Origin: Hwanghaeella grinnelliae
GTDB taxonomy: Bacteria > Pseudomonadota > Alphaproteobacteria > UBA8366 > Aestuariispiraceae
Length of the DNA: 64,000 nt
Reading direction: 5' to 3'
NCBI RefSeq assembly: GCF_004005845.1
Contig: NZ_SADE01000001.1
Span: 372,001-436,000 of the forward strand
Both the position numbers and the translations under genes were made by a program. The notes under the pieces were generated by a model. It saw only the letters and a program-made list of their open reading frames with translations, made no database searches and was not told where the DNA came from. Shown piece after piece: positions 17,383 through 25,467 of this stretch (position 1 is the stretch's first letter; the number at the start of each line of letters is the position of its first letter).

Positions 17383-19632
17383 ATGAGCCAGATATCGAAG
17401 CGTTTGGTATATCAAATCGGCGGTGTCATTTTCGCCGGGCTGGTGGTCGTCAGCACCATATCCCTGTACATCGCTTTTTTGGACCGACAAATCGTCGAGA
17501 CGGAAAAGGCTTGGGTCCGCTACAACGACCAATCGGTGAAGTTGTCGCTTGCCTTTGCCGATCTCAAGGGATCCCTGGGGTATGGCGGGTTTATTCACCA
17601 GTTCAAGAATTTCGTGCTACGCGGGGATCCGGAATATGCGACCGCCGCCTTAGCAAGCCTGGCCAACGCAGCCGTGGCGATGTCCGATATGGAGCGCTTG
17701 GACCGTGAGGTCGCGGCCGACATCCGCCCGCATTTGCGCACCGTCGACGCCACTGTTCAAAAGTACCGTGCAAATCTTGGCACTGTTTTAGAGAAGAAGG
17801 ACAGCGTCAGCGTCGAAGAACTCGATGCGTTGGTTCGCGTGGACGATAGCGACGCGTTCGCTGCGTTGGAGAAAATCGAAGGAATTGTCAGTGGCTTGGC
17901 GACAGCCCGTGAGGCAATCAGCGCTCAAAAAATGCGGGACACCGTCAAGCAAATCGAACAGGGCCTGTGGTTGATCGCCGTCGTTGTTTTCGCTGTGGGA
18001 TACATGGTTTTCCACATCCGGAAGCTGGAAAGGGTCAGAGCGGCCGAACGCGTAGCGACGGAACAGACAAACGCCATTCTCAACAGCTCGCCTGAGGCCG
18101 TGCTGGTCGTGGACAACCAAGGCCGCATCAATCGTGCGAACGAGCAGGCCAGCGTTCTTTTCGGCTACATGCCGGAAGAAATGCTCAATTTATCCATCAA
18201 TAAGCTTGTTCCTGCTGATTTCCGCGAAGGCCACGGCAAGAATATCCGCGAGTTCTTTGCCAATGGAAGACGCCGGGTCATGAGTGACAGGAGTGATTTG
18301 GCGGCCCTGAAAAAGAATGGGGAACTGGTCGCCGTCGACATCTCATTGCAAGGCGTTGTCGTCGATGGCATGCCGCTGACTATTGCGGCAGTCCGTGATG
18401 TCACCGAACAGCGGGCCCTGGAACGTGCGCTGATCAGTGCGCGTGAGGCGGCTGAACACGCAAATGATATGAAGTCGGCATTCGTGGCGTCCATGAGTCA
18501 CGAAATCCGGACGCCGTTGACCGGTTTGCTCGGGATGGCCGATTTGCTTGAGGCGACTTCCCTTGACGACAAACAGGCCGAATTCGTCAATACGATCAAA
18601 AGTTCGGGACGTCACCTGCAGGAAGTGCTCAACGACATCCTGGACCTGTCGAAACTGCAAGCGGGGAAGATGAAGATCACCCCGGCGAAATTCGAAGCGA
18701 AGAATTTGGTCCGATTGGTCGATGCCATTTATAAGACCGTCGCCACGGACAAGGGATTGGATTTCCAGATTACCGTCAGCGAGCTGGCCCACTCGAAAGT
18801 CCTTGTTTCCGACGTCGTCCGGCTGCGCCAAGTTTTGCTCAATCTGGTAGGAAATGCGGTCAAGTTCACCGAGAAAGGGGCCATCGCCGTTTCTTTGGAT
18901 CTGTCTGTCCATTCGGATCACGATGCGGAACTCTCGCTGGTGGTGCAGGATTCCGGAATCGGCATTTCGGAAAACAAGATAAAGGCGATCTTCGATCCGT
19001 TCGTCCAGGTTGAGGATCATCGAACCAAGTCCTATGTCGGCACCGGCCTTGGATTGGCAATCTGCAATCGGATCGTCGAACTCATGGGTGGTTCGATTAC
19101 GATGGAAAGCGAACCAGGACGGGGCACGACCGTCACCGCCTTGTTTCCCATCAAATTCGAAGAAGACCGCCGCGCTGAGAAACGACGGGACGAAGAAGAT
19201 GGACGGAGTGAACCGTTGGTGCCGGTCCGCAAATCGAACAAGAAATCGGTCCTCGTCGCCGACGACAGCAACATAAATCGCAGGATTGTCCAGGGTGTGC
19301 TTTCCCGATGGGGACATGACATTGACTTCGCGGTCGATGGGCAGGAAGCGATCGAAAAGCTGTTGGAAAATACCTACGACTTGGTTCTTCTTGATATCCA
19401 TATGCCGAAATTCGACGGCGTTGAGGTTTTGGCCAGAGTCATCGATGCCGACCGGCGCGACGGCAAGTTCATCGCTTTCACGGCCGATGTCATGAGTACA
19501 AGCGTCGATGCATACCGCCAGAAGGGTTTCGACGATGTCCTGTCCAAGCCGATCGATTGGAATCGCTTGCAAGGCTTTTTGGATGACACCGTTGTGCATG
19601 AACGACAGTCGGCGAAGCCGCAGGCGGTTTAG
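17383..19632 (+). CDS. Membrane hybrid sensor histidine kinase (PAS-HisKA-HATPase-REC)
   Basis: This is a 749-residue sensor. A membrane segment at about 10-32 and another at about 194-212 enclose a helical periplasmic domain of roughly 160 residues, followed by a PAS domain (about 226-345; NSSPEAVLVVDNQGRINRANEQA). HisKA has the phosphoacceptor His373 in SHEIRTPLTG. HATPase has LVGNAVKFT, DSGIGI and GTGLGLAI. A C-terminal receiver has Asp671 (LLDIHMPKFDG) and the KPID lysine. No separate response regulator or Hpt gene is adjacent, so an Hpt partner elsewhere is expected. It converges on the SARP-like gene. The signal is unknown. Confidence 0.92.
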   Translation: MSQISKRLVYQIGGVIFAGLVVVSTISLYIAFLDRQIVETEKAWVRYNDQSVKLSLAFADLKGSLGYGGFIHQFKNFVLRGDPEYATAALASLANAAVAMSDMERLDREVAADIRPHLRTVDATVQKYRANLGTVLEKKDSVSVEELDALVRVDDSDAFAALEKIEGIVSGLATAREAISAQKMRDTVKQIEQGLWLIAVVVFAVGYMVFHIRKLERVRAAERVATEQTNAILNSSPEAVLVVDNQGRINRANEQASVLFGYMPEEMLNLSINKLVPADFREGHGKNIREFFANGRRRVMSDRSDLAALKKNGELVAVDISLQGVVVDGMPLTIAAVRDVTEQRALERALISAREAAEHANDMKSAFVASMSHEIRTPLTGLLGMADLLEATSLDDKQAEFVNTIKSSGRHLQEVLNDILDLSKLQAGKMKITPAKFEAKNLVRLVDAIYKTVATDKGLDFQITVSELAHSKVLVSDVVRLRQVLLNLVGNAVKFTEKGAIAVSLDLSVHSDHDAELSLVVQDSGIGISENKIKAIFDPFVQVEDHRTKSYVGTGLGLAICNRIVELMGGSITMESEPGRGTTVTALFPIKFEEDRRAEKRRDEEDGRSEPLVPVRKSNKKSVLVADDSNINRRIVQGVLSRWGHDIDFAVDGQEAIEKLLENTYDLVLLDIHMPKFDGVEVLARVIDADRRDGKFIAFTADVMSTSVDAYRQKGFDDVLSKPIDWNRLQGFLDDTVVHERQSAKPQAV

Positions 19633-19697
19633 AGGCGCGTTGCGAGGACTCCAAGGTCGCTGCGGAGGCTTTCCAACTCATGGCGGCGCCTGCCGGA

Positions 19698-21752
19698 TCA
19701 GACTGCTTTTCCGACACCGGCGGCGGACATCGCCTCTTCCATCAGGCGGGCATCTTTTTCCAAGCGGAACGGGTTCGCATGCCGGATCCATTCCAAGATC
19801 TCCCCCTCTACCGGTTGTCGTCCACCCAGGACTTGAGTGGAGAAGTCCTCATGGAAGCGCGCCGCATAAGTCCTGGCACGGGCCATGTCGCCTTCCATTG
19901 CGTAGTCGGCGGCAAGGAAAGCAAGGGTGTCCGGATAGGCTTTCGGCGATCTTTCCCGGATTTTACGGGCTTCCGCAGCTTTGCCGGTCATGAACAGGCT
20001 GAGAGCGATGCCGCCGTAGTACCAGTCGGGCGGTGAGGGATGCAGCTCTATCGCCCGCGACGCCAGGTCATGCGCTCTGCGGTGATCGCCCAGGAAACTC
20101 CAGGACAGCGCCGCGGTCGCCAACATGTCCGTCCCATACGGATTCAACGCGTAGGACCGCTCAAGATAGCGTTGGCCGCGGTCATATTCACGACGGTAGA
20201 TATGGGCCCGACCGAGAAGGGTTTGTCCGACATGGTCAGCCTCCGACAGTCTTACGGCTTCGTCGGCATGGGCATAGGCTTTTTCGATCGCCTCGTTCCA
20301 ATTCGGCCAGGCATGCGCGCCCCATTCATTGAAATAGGCTAGCGACATCCCGCAATGTCCCCTGGCATAGTAGGGATCCAATTCCAGGGCCCGTTCGAAC
20401 AGCTTTTTTGCGCGACGGGTATGGTCTTCCGTGCCGTTCAACACCAGCGAGAACCCGGTCAGCCAACAATCGTATGGTGTCATTTCGGCGCTGGTTTTCC
20501 GTTGCGCCAATGTCAGCATCTCATGCTTCAACTGGTTGGTCACCGCCACGACAATGCGTTGGGTGAGCCTGTCCTGTGTATCGAATATGTCCTCCATGTC
20601 CACCGTGTACCGGTCCGACCAAAGCTGGACACCGCTTGCGACTTCGACCAGCTGCGCGTTCACGCGAACACGGTTGCCGGATATACGGATACTTCCATCC
20701 ACCACATAGTTCGCCATGACGCTGGCGCCGATTTTATTGCGTGGGATGCCGCTTTCGATCGCGGACAAGGCAGCGTTTCGCGCCTTGCATTTAATCTGGT
20801 GGAATTTCGGCAGATCTGATGTCAGATCTTCGAACAAACCTTCGCCCAATTGCGCTGCCTCCGCCGCGTCGGAAAGCAGGGAAAACGGTAGGACGGCGAC
20901 CATAGGGTGGCTTGGGCTTGGCGGTTTCGCCTCTGTTTTGGCCGAGGGGCTTCGTGGCTGTTCCGCTGGTTGCCGCGCGGCAACTGACGGCGCCGGCACC
21001 GTGCCGGCCGACGTGGTTGACGCCCCGATGGAAATCGCTTGGAAGAGCGCTTGGGTTTCGAAATCGGGGTTCACACCCAGTTCCCGTTCCAGGACGGAAA
21101 CGCAATTTCGGTACTGACGCAGGGCAAGCGTTCGGTTGCCCGCCTCAAGATGTAGTCGCATCAGGGACCGGTGCACGTCTTCGCGGATCGGGTCCAGGGA
21201 CAGGACCCAGTCCAGCGCGTCTATCGCAGCGCTATGGTTGCCTGCTTCACGGTATAGAGCGGCCAGGTCAACACCGACGGCTTCGGCTGCCCGCAGCAAA
21301 GTTTCCCGTGTTTCCTCCACCCAGGCCGCGAATTCGGGATCGGGCAGGCGCACGGTACCCAGGAATGGGCCCTTGTACAGCCGGCGGGCATTCTCCAGAT
21401 CCTCTATCGTTGAACCCTGTGCCGCGTTCCGAAAATCAACAACGTCGCACACGGCCGTTTCCGGGGGCATGAATACCCGGTCCTGCTGCGTCACCGGTGC
21501 CGGTGCGCCAGCCCCGCGTAAGGTGGTGCGCATGGTGAAAATCGCTTGCCGTAGCGAGCCGCGCCCCTGTTGTTCTTGGCGATTGCTCCAGAATAGAGCG
21601 GCGAGTCGATCTCGAGACGGGGCGGGTTGTTCGATCACGATCGGGACAAGCAGAAGCGCCGACTTCTTGGTGGGAAAGTCGATTGGCAATCCATCCGGTC
21701 CCGCAGAGGCGCGATATCCGCCCAGCAGATCCAGATGCAAGACCGCGCTCAT
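19698..21752 (-). CDS. SARP/BTAD-type transcriptional activator with TolB-like and TPR domains
   Basis: This is a 684-residue cytoplasmic regulator. Residues about 5-95 form an OmpR-type winged helix (LHLDLLGGYRAS, LIDFPTKKSALL-type start; GRGSLRQAIFTMRTTL). Residues 100-242 are the BTAD helical domain (EDVHRSLMRLHLEAGNRTLALRQY). A Pro/Ser/Ala-rich linker at 243-283 leads to a TolB-like domain (PMVAVLPFSLLSD; ANYVVDGSIRISGNRVRVNAQL), then TPR repeats from about 430. This set matches alphaproteobacterial relatives that in some cases also carry a cyclase domain; none is present here. The ATG at 21752 has GGAGCTGGGG upstream; a GTG at 21803 lacks a ribosome site. It is divergent from the DUF1127-TTC38 pair, its likely target. 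Confidence 0.86.
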   Translation of the reverse strand: MSAVLHLDLLGGYRASAGPDGLPIDFPTKKSALLLVPIVIEQPAPSRDRLAALFWSNRQEQQGRGSLRQAIFTMRTTLRGAGAPAPVTQQDRVFMPPETAVCDVVDFRNAAQGSTIEDLENARRLYKGPFLGTVRLPDPEFAAWVEETRETLLRAAEAVGVDLAALYREAGNHSAAIDALDWVLSLDPIREDVHRSLMRLHLEAGNRTLALRQYRNCVSVLERELGVNPDFETQALFQAISIGASTTSAGTVPAPSVAARQPAEQPRSPSAKTEAKPPSPSHPMVAVLPFSLLSDAAEAAQLGEGLFEDLTSDLPKFHQIKCKARNAALSAIESGIPRNKIGASVMANYVVDGSIRISGNRVRVNAQLVEVASGVQLWSDRYTVDMEDIFDTQDRLTQRIVVAVTNQLKHEMLTLAQRKTSAEMTPYDCWLTGFSLVLNGTEDHTRRAKKLFERALELDPYYARGHCGMSLAYFNEWGAHAWPNWNEAIEKAYAHADEAVRLSEADHVGQTLLGRAHIYRREYDRGQRYLERSYALNPYGTDMLATAALSWSFLGDHRRAHDLASRAIELHPSPPDWYYGGIALSLFMTGKAAEARKIRERSPKAYPDTLAFLAADYAMEGDMARARTYAARFHEDFSTQVLGGRQPVEGEILEWIRHANPFRLEKDARLMEEAMSAAGVGKAV

Positions 21753-21815
21753 GCCCCCCAGCTCCAAATGACCGCCCCCAATAGGATTTTGTTCAGAATA
21801 CACGATTTACCGCAC

Positions 21816-21856
21816 TTTTGACGACTTTTTGACAGGTTTTCACGGTCCGATGAAAT
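21816..21856 (+). promoter_or_regulatory. Candidate SARP-controlled promoter with heptamer direct repeats
   Basis: Three heptamers, TTTTGAC at 21816, TTTTGAC at 21827 and TTTTCAC at 21837, start 11 and 10 bases apart. The middle one overlaps a consensus -35 TTGACA (21829-21834), and TGAAAT at 21851 is a plausible -10 after a 16-base spacer, about seven bases past the last repeat. SARP activators are known to bind heptameric direct repeats of about 11 bp period close to the -10. It would drive the DUF1127 gene with a leader of about 120 bases. This is inferred from spacing and context only. Confidence 0.5.
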
Positions 21857-21985
21857 TTTTGTGACGGTACCGCAGACGTTTGTCTAACGGGGCATGTGAA
21901 TAGTCGGCGCATCGAAACGATCAAGAAAAATTTCAAGTGGGCGGGGCCGGCTAACTGAGGCCGGATAACCGCAAGGAGGTTTAAA

Positions 21986-22303
21986 GTGCAGAAAACAGAA
22001 TTTGCAGAATGGATAAGACAGACATTGTTCCCCGCGCAGATTGTGGAACCAGTGGGCAATGTCTCCCTTCATTACAGGGTGCGTACCAATGCGTCGCTGC
22101 ATGTCGGAAGTCTTGTTTCTGGGACAGTCGTCAGTGTTTGGACCGAGGTTGTGCGCTGGCATCGCGCCCGCCGGGCCGCTGCGGCATTGATGGCGTGCAG
22201 CGACACGATGCTCCGGGACATCGGTATCGACCGTTCGGAAATCAAGTCGGTCGTATACGACGGCGACCAAGGGCGTCGTCGCGGCCCGTTCGATTTCGAC
22301 TAA
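21986..22303 (+). CDS. DUF1127 (YjiS-like) domain small protein
   Basis: This is a 105-residue protein whose C-terminal part (RWHRARRAAAALMACSDTMLRDIGIDRSEI) is the DUF1127 motif, an Arg-rich helix followed by LxDIGI. In alphaproteobacteria, DUF1127 proteins are associated with RNA metabolism, nutrient stress and small-RNA turnover. The N-terminal 50 residues are not part of the motif. The GTG start at 21986 has a near-perfect AAGGAGG six bases upstream, so strong translation is expected. It is divergent from the SARP-like regulator and upstream of the TTC38 gene. Confidence 0.85.
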   Translation: MQKTEFAEWIRQTLFPAQIVEPVGNVSLHYRVRTNASLHVGSLVSGTVVSVWTEVVRWHRARRAAAALMACSDTMLRDIGIDRSEIKSVVYDGDQGRRRGPFDFD

Positions 22304-22314
22304 GCAAAGAAACC

Positions 22315-22348
22315 GGTGGCGCTAACGGAAATACATCCGGGCGCCACC
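22315..22348 (+). other. Nested hairpin between the DUF1127 and TTC38 genes
   Basis: A perfect 8-pair stem GGTGGCGC / GCGCCACC encloses an inner CGGA / TCCG stem. It starts 11 bases after the DUF1127 stop and is followed by TCTTCCCG, not a U-tract. It may protect the upstream message end or lower read-through into the TTC38 gene, giving unequal expression of the two. It is a weak terminator at most. Confidence 0.55.
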
Positions 22349-22397
22349 TCTTCCCGAAAATAGATCAAATTAGACAATCAATTGAGAGGACAGACGG

Positions 22398-23753
22398 ATG
22401 AAAACGGATTGTTATGGTGCTCCCGTGTCTTTTGACGACCAAAACGCGGTAGATGGTTTAAACGCTGCGCAGCGCAAATTCAGAGGGTTCTTCGGTGATC
22501 CGGTGGCGATGATTGATGCCGTGCTGGCGGAATATCCGGATTTTGTCATGGCGCATTGCTTCCGGGGCGGTCTCTTCGCAACCAGTTCCGAGGCGGCTTG
22601 TGTGGACGAAATCCGTGCCGCGATGCAGGCCATCGAGGAAAACTGGGCTGTGGCCAATGATCGTGAACGGGGTCACCACGCAGCCCTTGCCGCGTGGTCG
22701 GTGGGCGATTTCCACCGCGCGGCGAATACCTATGGGCGGGTTGCCTCGGCCTATCCACGTGACGCCATCGCGCTGCAATTCGCCCATCTTTGCGACTTCT
22801 TGAACGGCCATGCGACGATGTTGCGTGATCGTGTGGCGGGAATCCTGCCGCAATGGACCCCCGCCGACGAGGGATATGGGTATCTTTTGGGCATGAAGGC
22901 CTTTGGCCTTGAAGAAAGCGGCGCCTATGCCAAGGCGGAAGAAGCCGGTCGCCAAGCGGTCGATGCCGAACCCGGTGACGCATGGGCGGTTCACGCTGTT
23001 GCCCATGTTCTGGAAATGGAAGGCCGCCATGCGGAAGGCGCGCGCTGGCTGGAAAGCTCGGCCGACCATTGGTCGCAGGACAATTTTTTCGCCTATCACA
23101 ATTGGTGGCACCTTTCGCTCTATCTGTTGGAAACTGCCGACTATCAGCGCGCGATAGACCTGTATGATCAGGTCATCCGCACCACGCATTCGCCGGTGGC
23201 AATGGAAATGGTCGACGCGGTTGCACTGCTGTGGCGGCTGACGCTGCGGGGCGTCAATGTCGGTGATCGCTGGCAAGAGCTGTCGAAAACCTACGAGCAG
23301 ATGGAAATGGGCGGCTATTATGCCTTCAACGACATGCATGCGGTCATTGCCCATTCGGCGGCGGATCGCGCTTTCGCGGCGGAACGGTGCCTTGAAAAGA
23401 TGCGCGACGCCCTGCGTGGCCACGACACCAATGCCATGATGACGGCCGATGTCGGGTTGCCGGCGGCGGAGGCAATGCAGGCCTTCCTGAACGGCGACTA
23501 TCGCCAAACCATCGACAAACTCTATGCGGTGCGTGCGGTCTCCCACCATTTCGGGGGCAGTAATGCGCAGCGCGATATCTTGGGTGTCACGCTCGTCGAG
23601 GCGGCGATCCGGGACGGTCAGCGCGGGCTTGCGGTTTCGCTCGCCAACGAACGGATGGGGGCCAAGTCCAGCAGCCCAACCAACAGGATGTTCCTGGACC
23701 GTGCCCGTGCGGCTGCCAAGCCGGATTTGACGGTCATTGCCGAGGTCGCGTGA
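22398..23753 (+). CDS. TTC38-family tetratricopeptide repeat protein
   Basis: This is a 451-residue cytoplasmic protein made of helical repeats. It matches the tetratricopeptide repeat protein 38 (TTC38) family: AWAVHAVAHVLEMEGRHAEGARWLE and FFAYHNWWHLSLYLLE are hallmark segments, with early HHAALAAWSVGDFHRAA. The family occurs from bacteria to animals and has no established biochemical role. Conserved His and Trp cluster in the central repeats, which could suggest a binding site. The ATG at 22398 is preceded by GAGAGGA. It lies 94 bases after DUF1127 and probably shares its promoter. Confidence 0.85.
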   Translation: MKTDCYGAPVSFDDQNAVDGLNAAQRKFRGFFGDPVAMIDAVLAEYPDFVMAHCFRGGLFATSSEAACVDEIRAAMQAIEENWAVANDRERGHHAALAAWSVGDFHRAANTYGRVASAYPRDAIALQFAHLCDFLNGHATMLRDRVAGILPQWTPADEGYGYLLGMKAFGLEESGAYAKAEEAGRQAVDAEPGDAWAVHAVAHVLEMEGRHAEGARWLESSADHWSQDNFFAYHNWWHLSLYLLETADYQRAIDLYDQVIRTTHSPVAMEMVDAVALLWRLTLRGVNVGDRWQELSKTYEQMEMGGYYAFNDMHAVIAHSAADRAFAAERCLEKMRDALRGHDTNAMMTADVGLPAAEAMQAFLNGDYRQTIDKLYAVRAVSHHFGGSNAQRDILGVTLVEAAIRDGQRGLAVSLANERMGAKSSSPTNRMFLDRARAAAKPDLTVIAEVA

Positions 23754-23796
23754 TCGTGGCCTGACCGCGCCTTGACCGAAGGCCGGTATAAAGAGA

Positions 23797-23827
23797 AAGG
23801 GCGGCTCAACAGGTTTGAGCCGCCCTT
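23797..23827 (-). terminator. Intrinsic terminator after map (possibly bidirectional)
   Basis: A perfect 13-pair stem AAGGGCGGCTCAA / TTGAGCCGCCCTT with a 5-base loop lies between the convergent TTC38 and map genes. On the minus strand the stem is followed by TCTCTTTAT, fitting a terminator for map; on the plus strand the tract is poor, though the stem is strong enough to affect both. Confidence 0.8.
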
Positions 23828-23852
23828 GTCATGTCCATGTGTTTGCCCGGCC

Positions 23853-24656
23853 TTAGCTATAGGGTGGCTGGTACCAGCCCTTGGGCGACTGCGTGAAGAT
23901 CTCGAACCCGTCCGCGGTAACGCCAATCGTATGCTCGAATTGGGCGGAAAGCTGGCGGTCTTTTGTGACGGCTGTCCAGCCGTCTTGCAGTATTTTCACG
24001 TCCCAGGTTCCGACATTGATCATCGGTTCGACAGTGAAGAACATGCCTTCTTCCAGAACGGCGCCCTGACCCGGTTCACCATAGTGAAGCACGCTCGGCG
24101 TATCGTGAAAGACCCGGCCGATGCCGTGGCCGCAGAAGTCACGAACGACGGAAAAGCGGTTGGCTTCCGCGTGCGACTGGATGGCATAACCGATATCGCC
24201 CAAGGTCGACCCCGGCTTTACCGTTTGAATGCCCAGCATCATGCATTCGTATGTAATTTGCGTCAGGCGCCGCGCCTTGACCGGAATCTTATCTCCGACA
24301 AGGAACATGCGGCTGGTATCCCCGTGCCACCCGTCGAGGATGACGGTGACATCGATATTGATGCTATCGCCTTCCTGAAGCTTTTTGGCGTCGTCGGGGA
24401 TGCCGTGGCAGACGACATGATTGATGCTGGTGCAGATCGACTTCGGAAACCCACGATAGTTTAGCGGGGCGGGGATGGCACCGTGCTCAACGATATAGTC
24501 ATGGCACAAGGTGTCCAAATGTCCCGTCGAGACGCCGGGGACAACATGCGGGGTGATGTAGTCCAGGACCTCGGCGGCGAGCCGGCCTGCCTTGCGCATC
24601 GCTTCGAATTCGGCGGCGCTGTGCAGCTTTATCTGGTTTCTAGCAGCGTGATTCAT
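23853..24656 (-). CDS. map: Type I methionine aminopeptidase
   Basis: This cytoplasmic dimetal enzyme removes the initiator Met. The 267-residue protein has the expected ligands and motifs: VCHGIPDD with the substrate His, INIDVTVILDGWHGDTSRMF with two metal Asp, FCGHGIGRVFHD, TVEPMIN and EHTIGV with the closing Glu. It lacks the N-terminal zinc-binding extension of some type Ic forms. An ATG at 24668 would add four residues; the one at 24656 has a weak GGA upstream. It follows sfsA by about 50 bases. Confidence 0.95.
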   Translation of the reverse strand: MNHAARNQIKLHSAAEFEAMRKAGRLAAEVLDYITPHVVPGVSTGHLDTLCHDYIVEHGAIPAPLNYRGFPKSICTSINHVVCHGIPDDAKKLQEGDSINIDVTVILDGWHGDTSRMFLVGDKIPVKARRLTQITYECMMLGIQTVKPGSTLGDIGYAIQSHAEANRFSVVRDFCGHGIGRVFHDTPSVLHYGEPGQGAVLEEGMFFTVEPMINVGTWDVKILQDGWTAVTKDRQLSAQFEHTIGVTADGFEIFTQSPKGWYQPPYS

Positions 24657-24707
24657 ATCAAATTCCATTGGTATCTTATGCCGGACATAGTGCGCCCAGT
24701 GAGTAAT

Positions 24708-25433
24708 TCAATCAAGATCGAGGGGCAATGAAGGGCCCAGGGTGATCCCGTCGATAGAGATTTGCGCCTTATAGCAGAGGACTTCCACGCCTTCCGCTAC
24801 CGCCCTCTTCAGCGCGGCCGAATAGACCGGGTCGATATCCGCAGCGGCGCGAAAATGCGTGCAGTCGCCGCGCTGAACAAGGAAGAACATGATCGCACGC
24901 GCGCCTGTCTTCCCAACCTCGATCAATTCGTCGAGATGTTTTGCGCCGCGCTTGGTGACGGAATCCGGAAATTCCGCCGCCTGCGGATCGTCGCCTTCCG
25001 GTCGCCGCAGCGTCACGCTTTTCACTTCGACATAGGCAGGGGGCAGGTTGTCTTCCTCCAGCAGGAAATCGATCCTGCTGGACTTGCCGTATTTCACCTC
25101 GGGCCGGACGGTTGAATAAGCCGAAAGCGCCGGGACTTCGCCCGCGTTCAAGGCTTCCCCGACGATCGTATTGGCACGTGATGTGTTGATGCAGACAAAG
25201 TCGCCGTCGGACTCAGTCAATTCCCAACGCCAATCCAGTTTCGCCGTGGGGTTCCTGTTTGGCAGCAGCCAGACGGTCGAACCAGGCTCGGCCAACCCCA
25301 ACATCGACCCCGGATTGGCGCAATGCGCCGTCACCTGGACGGTGCCGTCCGGTCCCGGGATTTCGATGTCCGACAGGAAACGTTTGTAGCGACGGACAAG
25401 GCGGCCGCGCACCAAGGAGTCGGGATACTGCAT
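24708..25433 (-). CDS. sfsA: SfsA family protein (sugar fermentation stimulation homologue)
   Basis: This is a 241-residue protein with all family blocks: RGRLVRRYKRFL, HCANPGSMLGL, NTSRANTIVGEAL, YGKSSRIDFLLE, YVEVKSVTLRR, FPDSVTKRGAKHLDEL and the C-terminal FFLVQRGDC. The EVK pattern resembles a nuclease active site, and nucleic-acid binding has been reported for E. coli SfsA, but its role is unclear. The ATG at 25433 gives the usual start; a frame to 25505 would overlap the thiol protein gene. It is probably co-transcribed with map. Confidence 0.94.
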   Translation of the reverse strand: MQYPDSLVRGRLVRRYKRFLSDIEIPGPDGTVQVTAHCANPGSMLGLAEPGSTVWLLPNRNPTAKLDWRWELTESDGDFVCINTSRANTIVGEALNAGEVPALSAYSTVRPEVKYGKSSRIDFLLEEDNLPPAYVEVKSVTLRRPEGDDPQAAEFPDSVTKRGAKHLDELIEVGKTGARAIMFFLVQRGDCTHFRAAADIDPVYSAALKRAVAEGVEVLCYKAQISIDGITLGPSLPLDLD

Positions 25434-25467
25434 GGTCTTTCGGGGAGTGTATGCGTCGGGGTTTGAC

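Noticed and set aside
18343-19599. Minus-strand frame of 418 codons
   Set aside because: Antisense to the kinase and receiver domains of the hybrid kinase; no recognisable domain.
22458-23549. Minus-strand frame of 363 codons
   Set aside because: Antisense to the TTC38-family gene, whose sense product has family hallmark segments.
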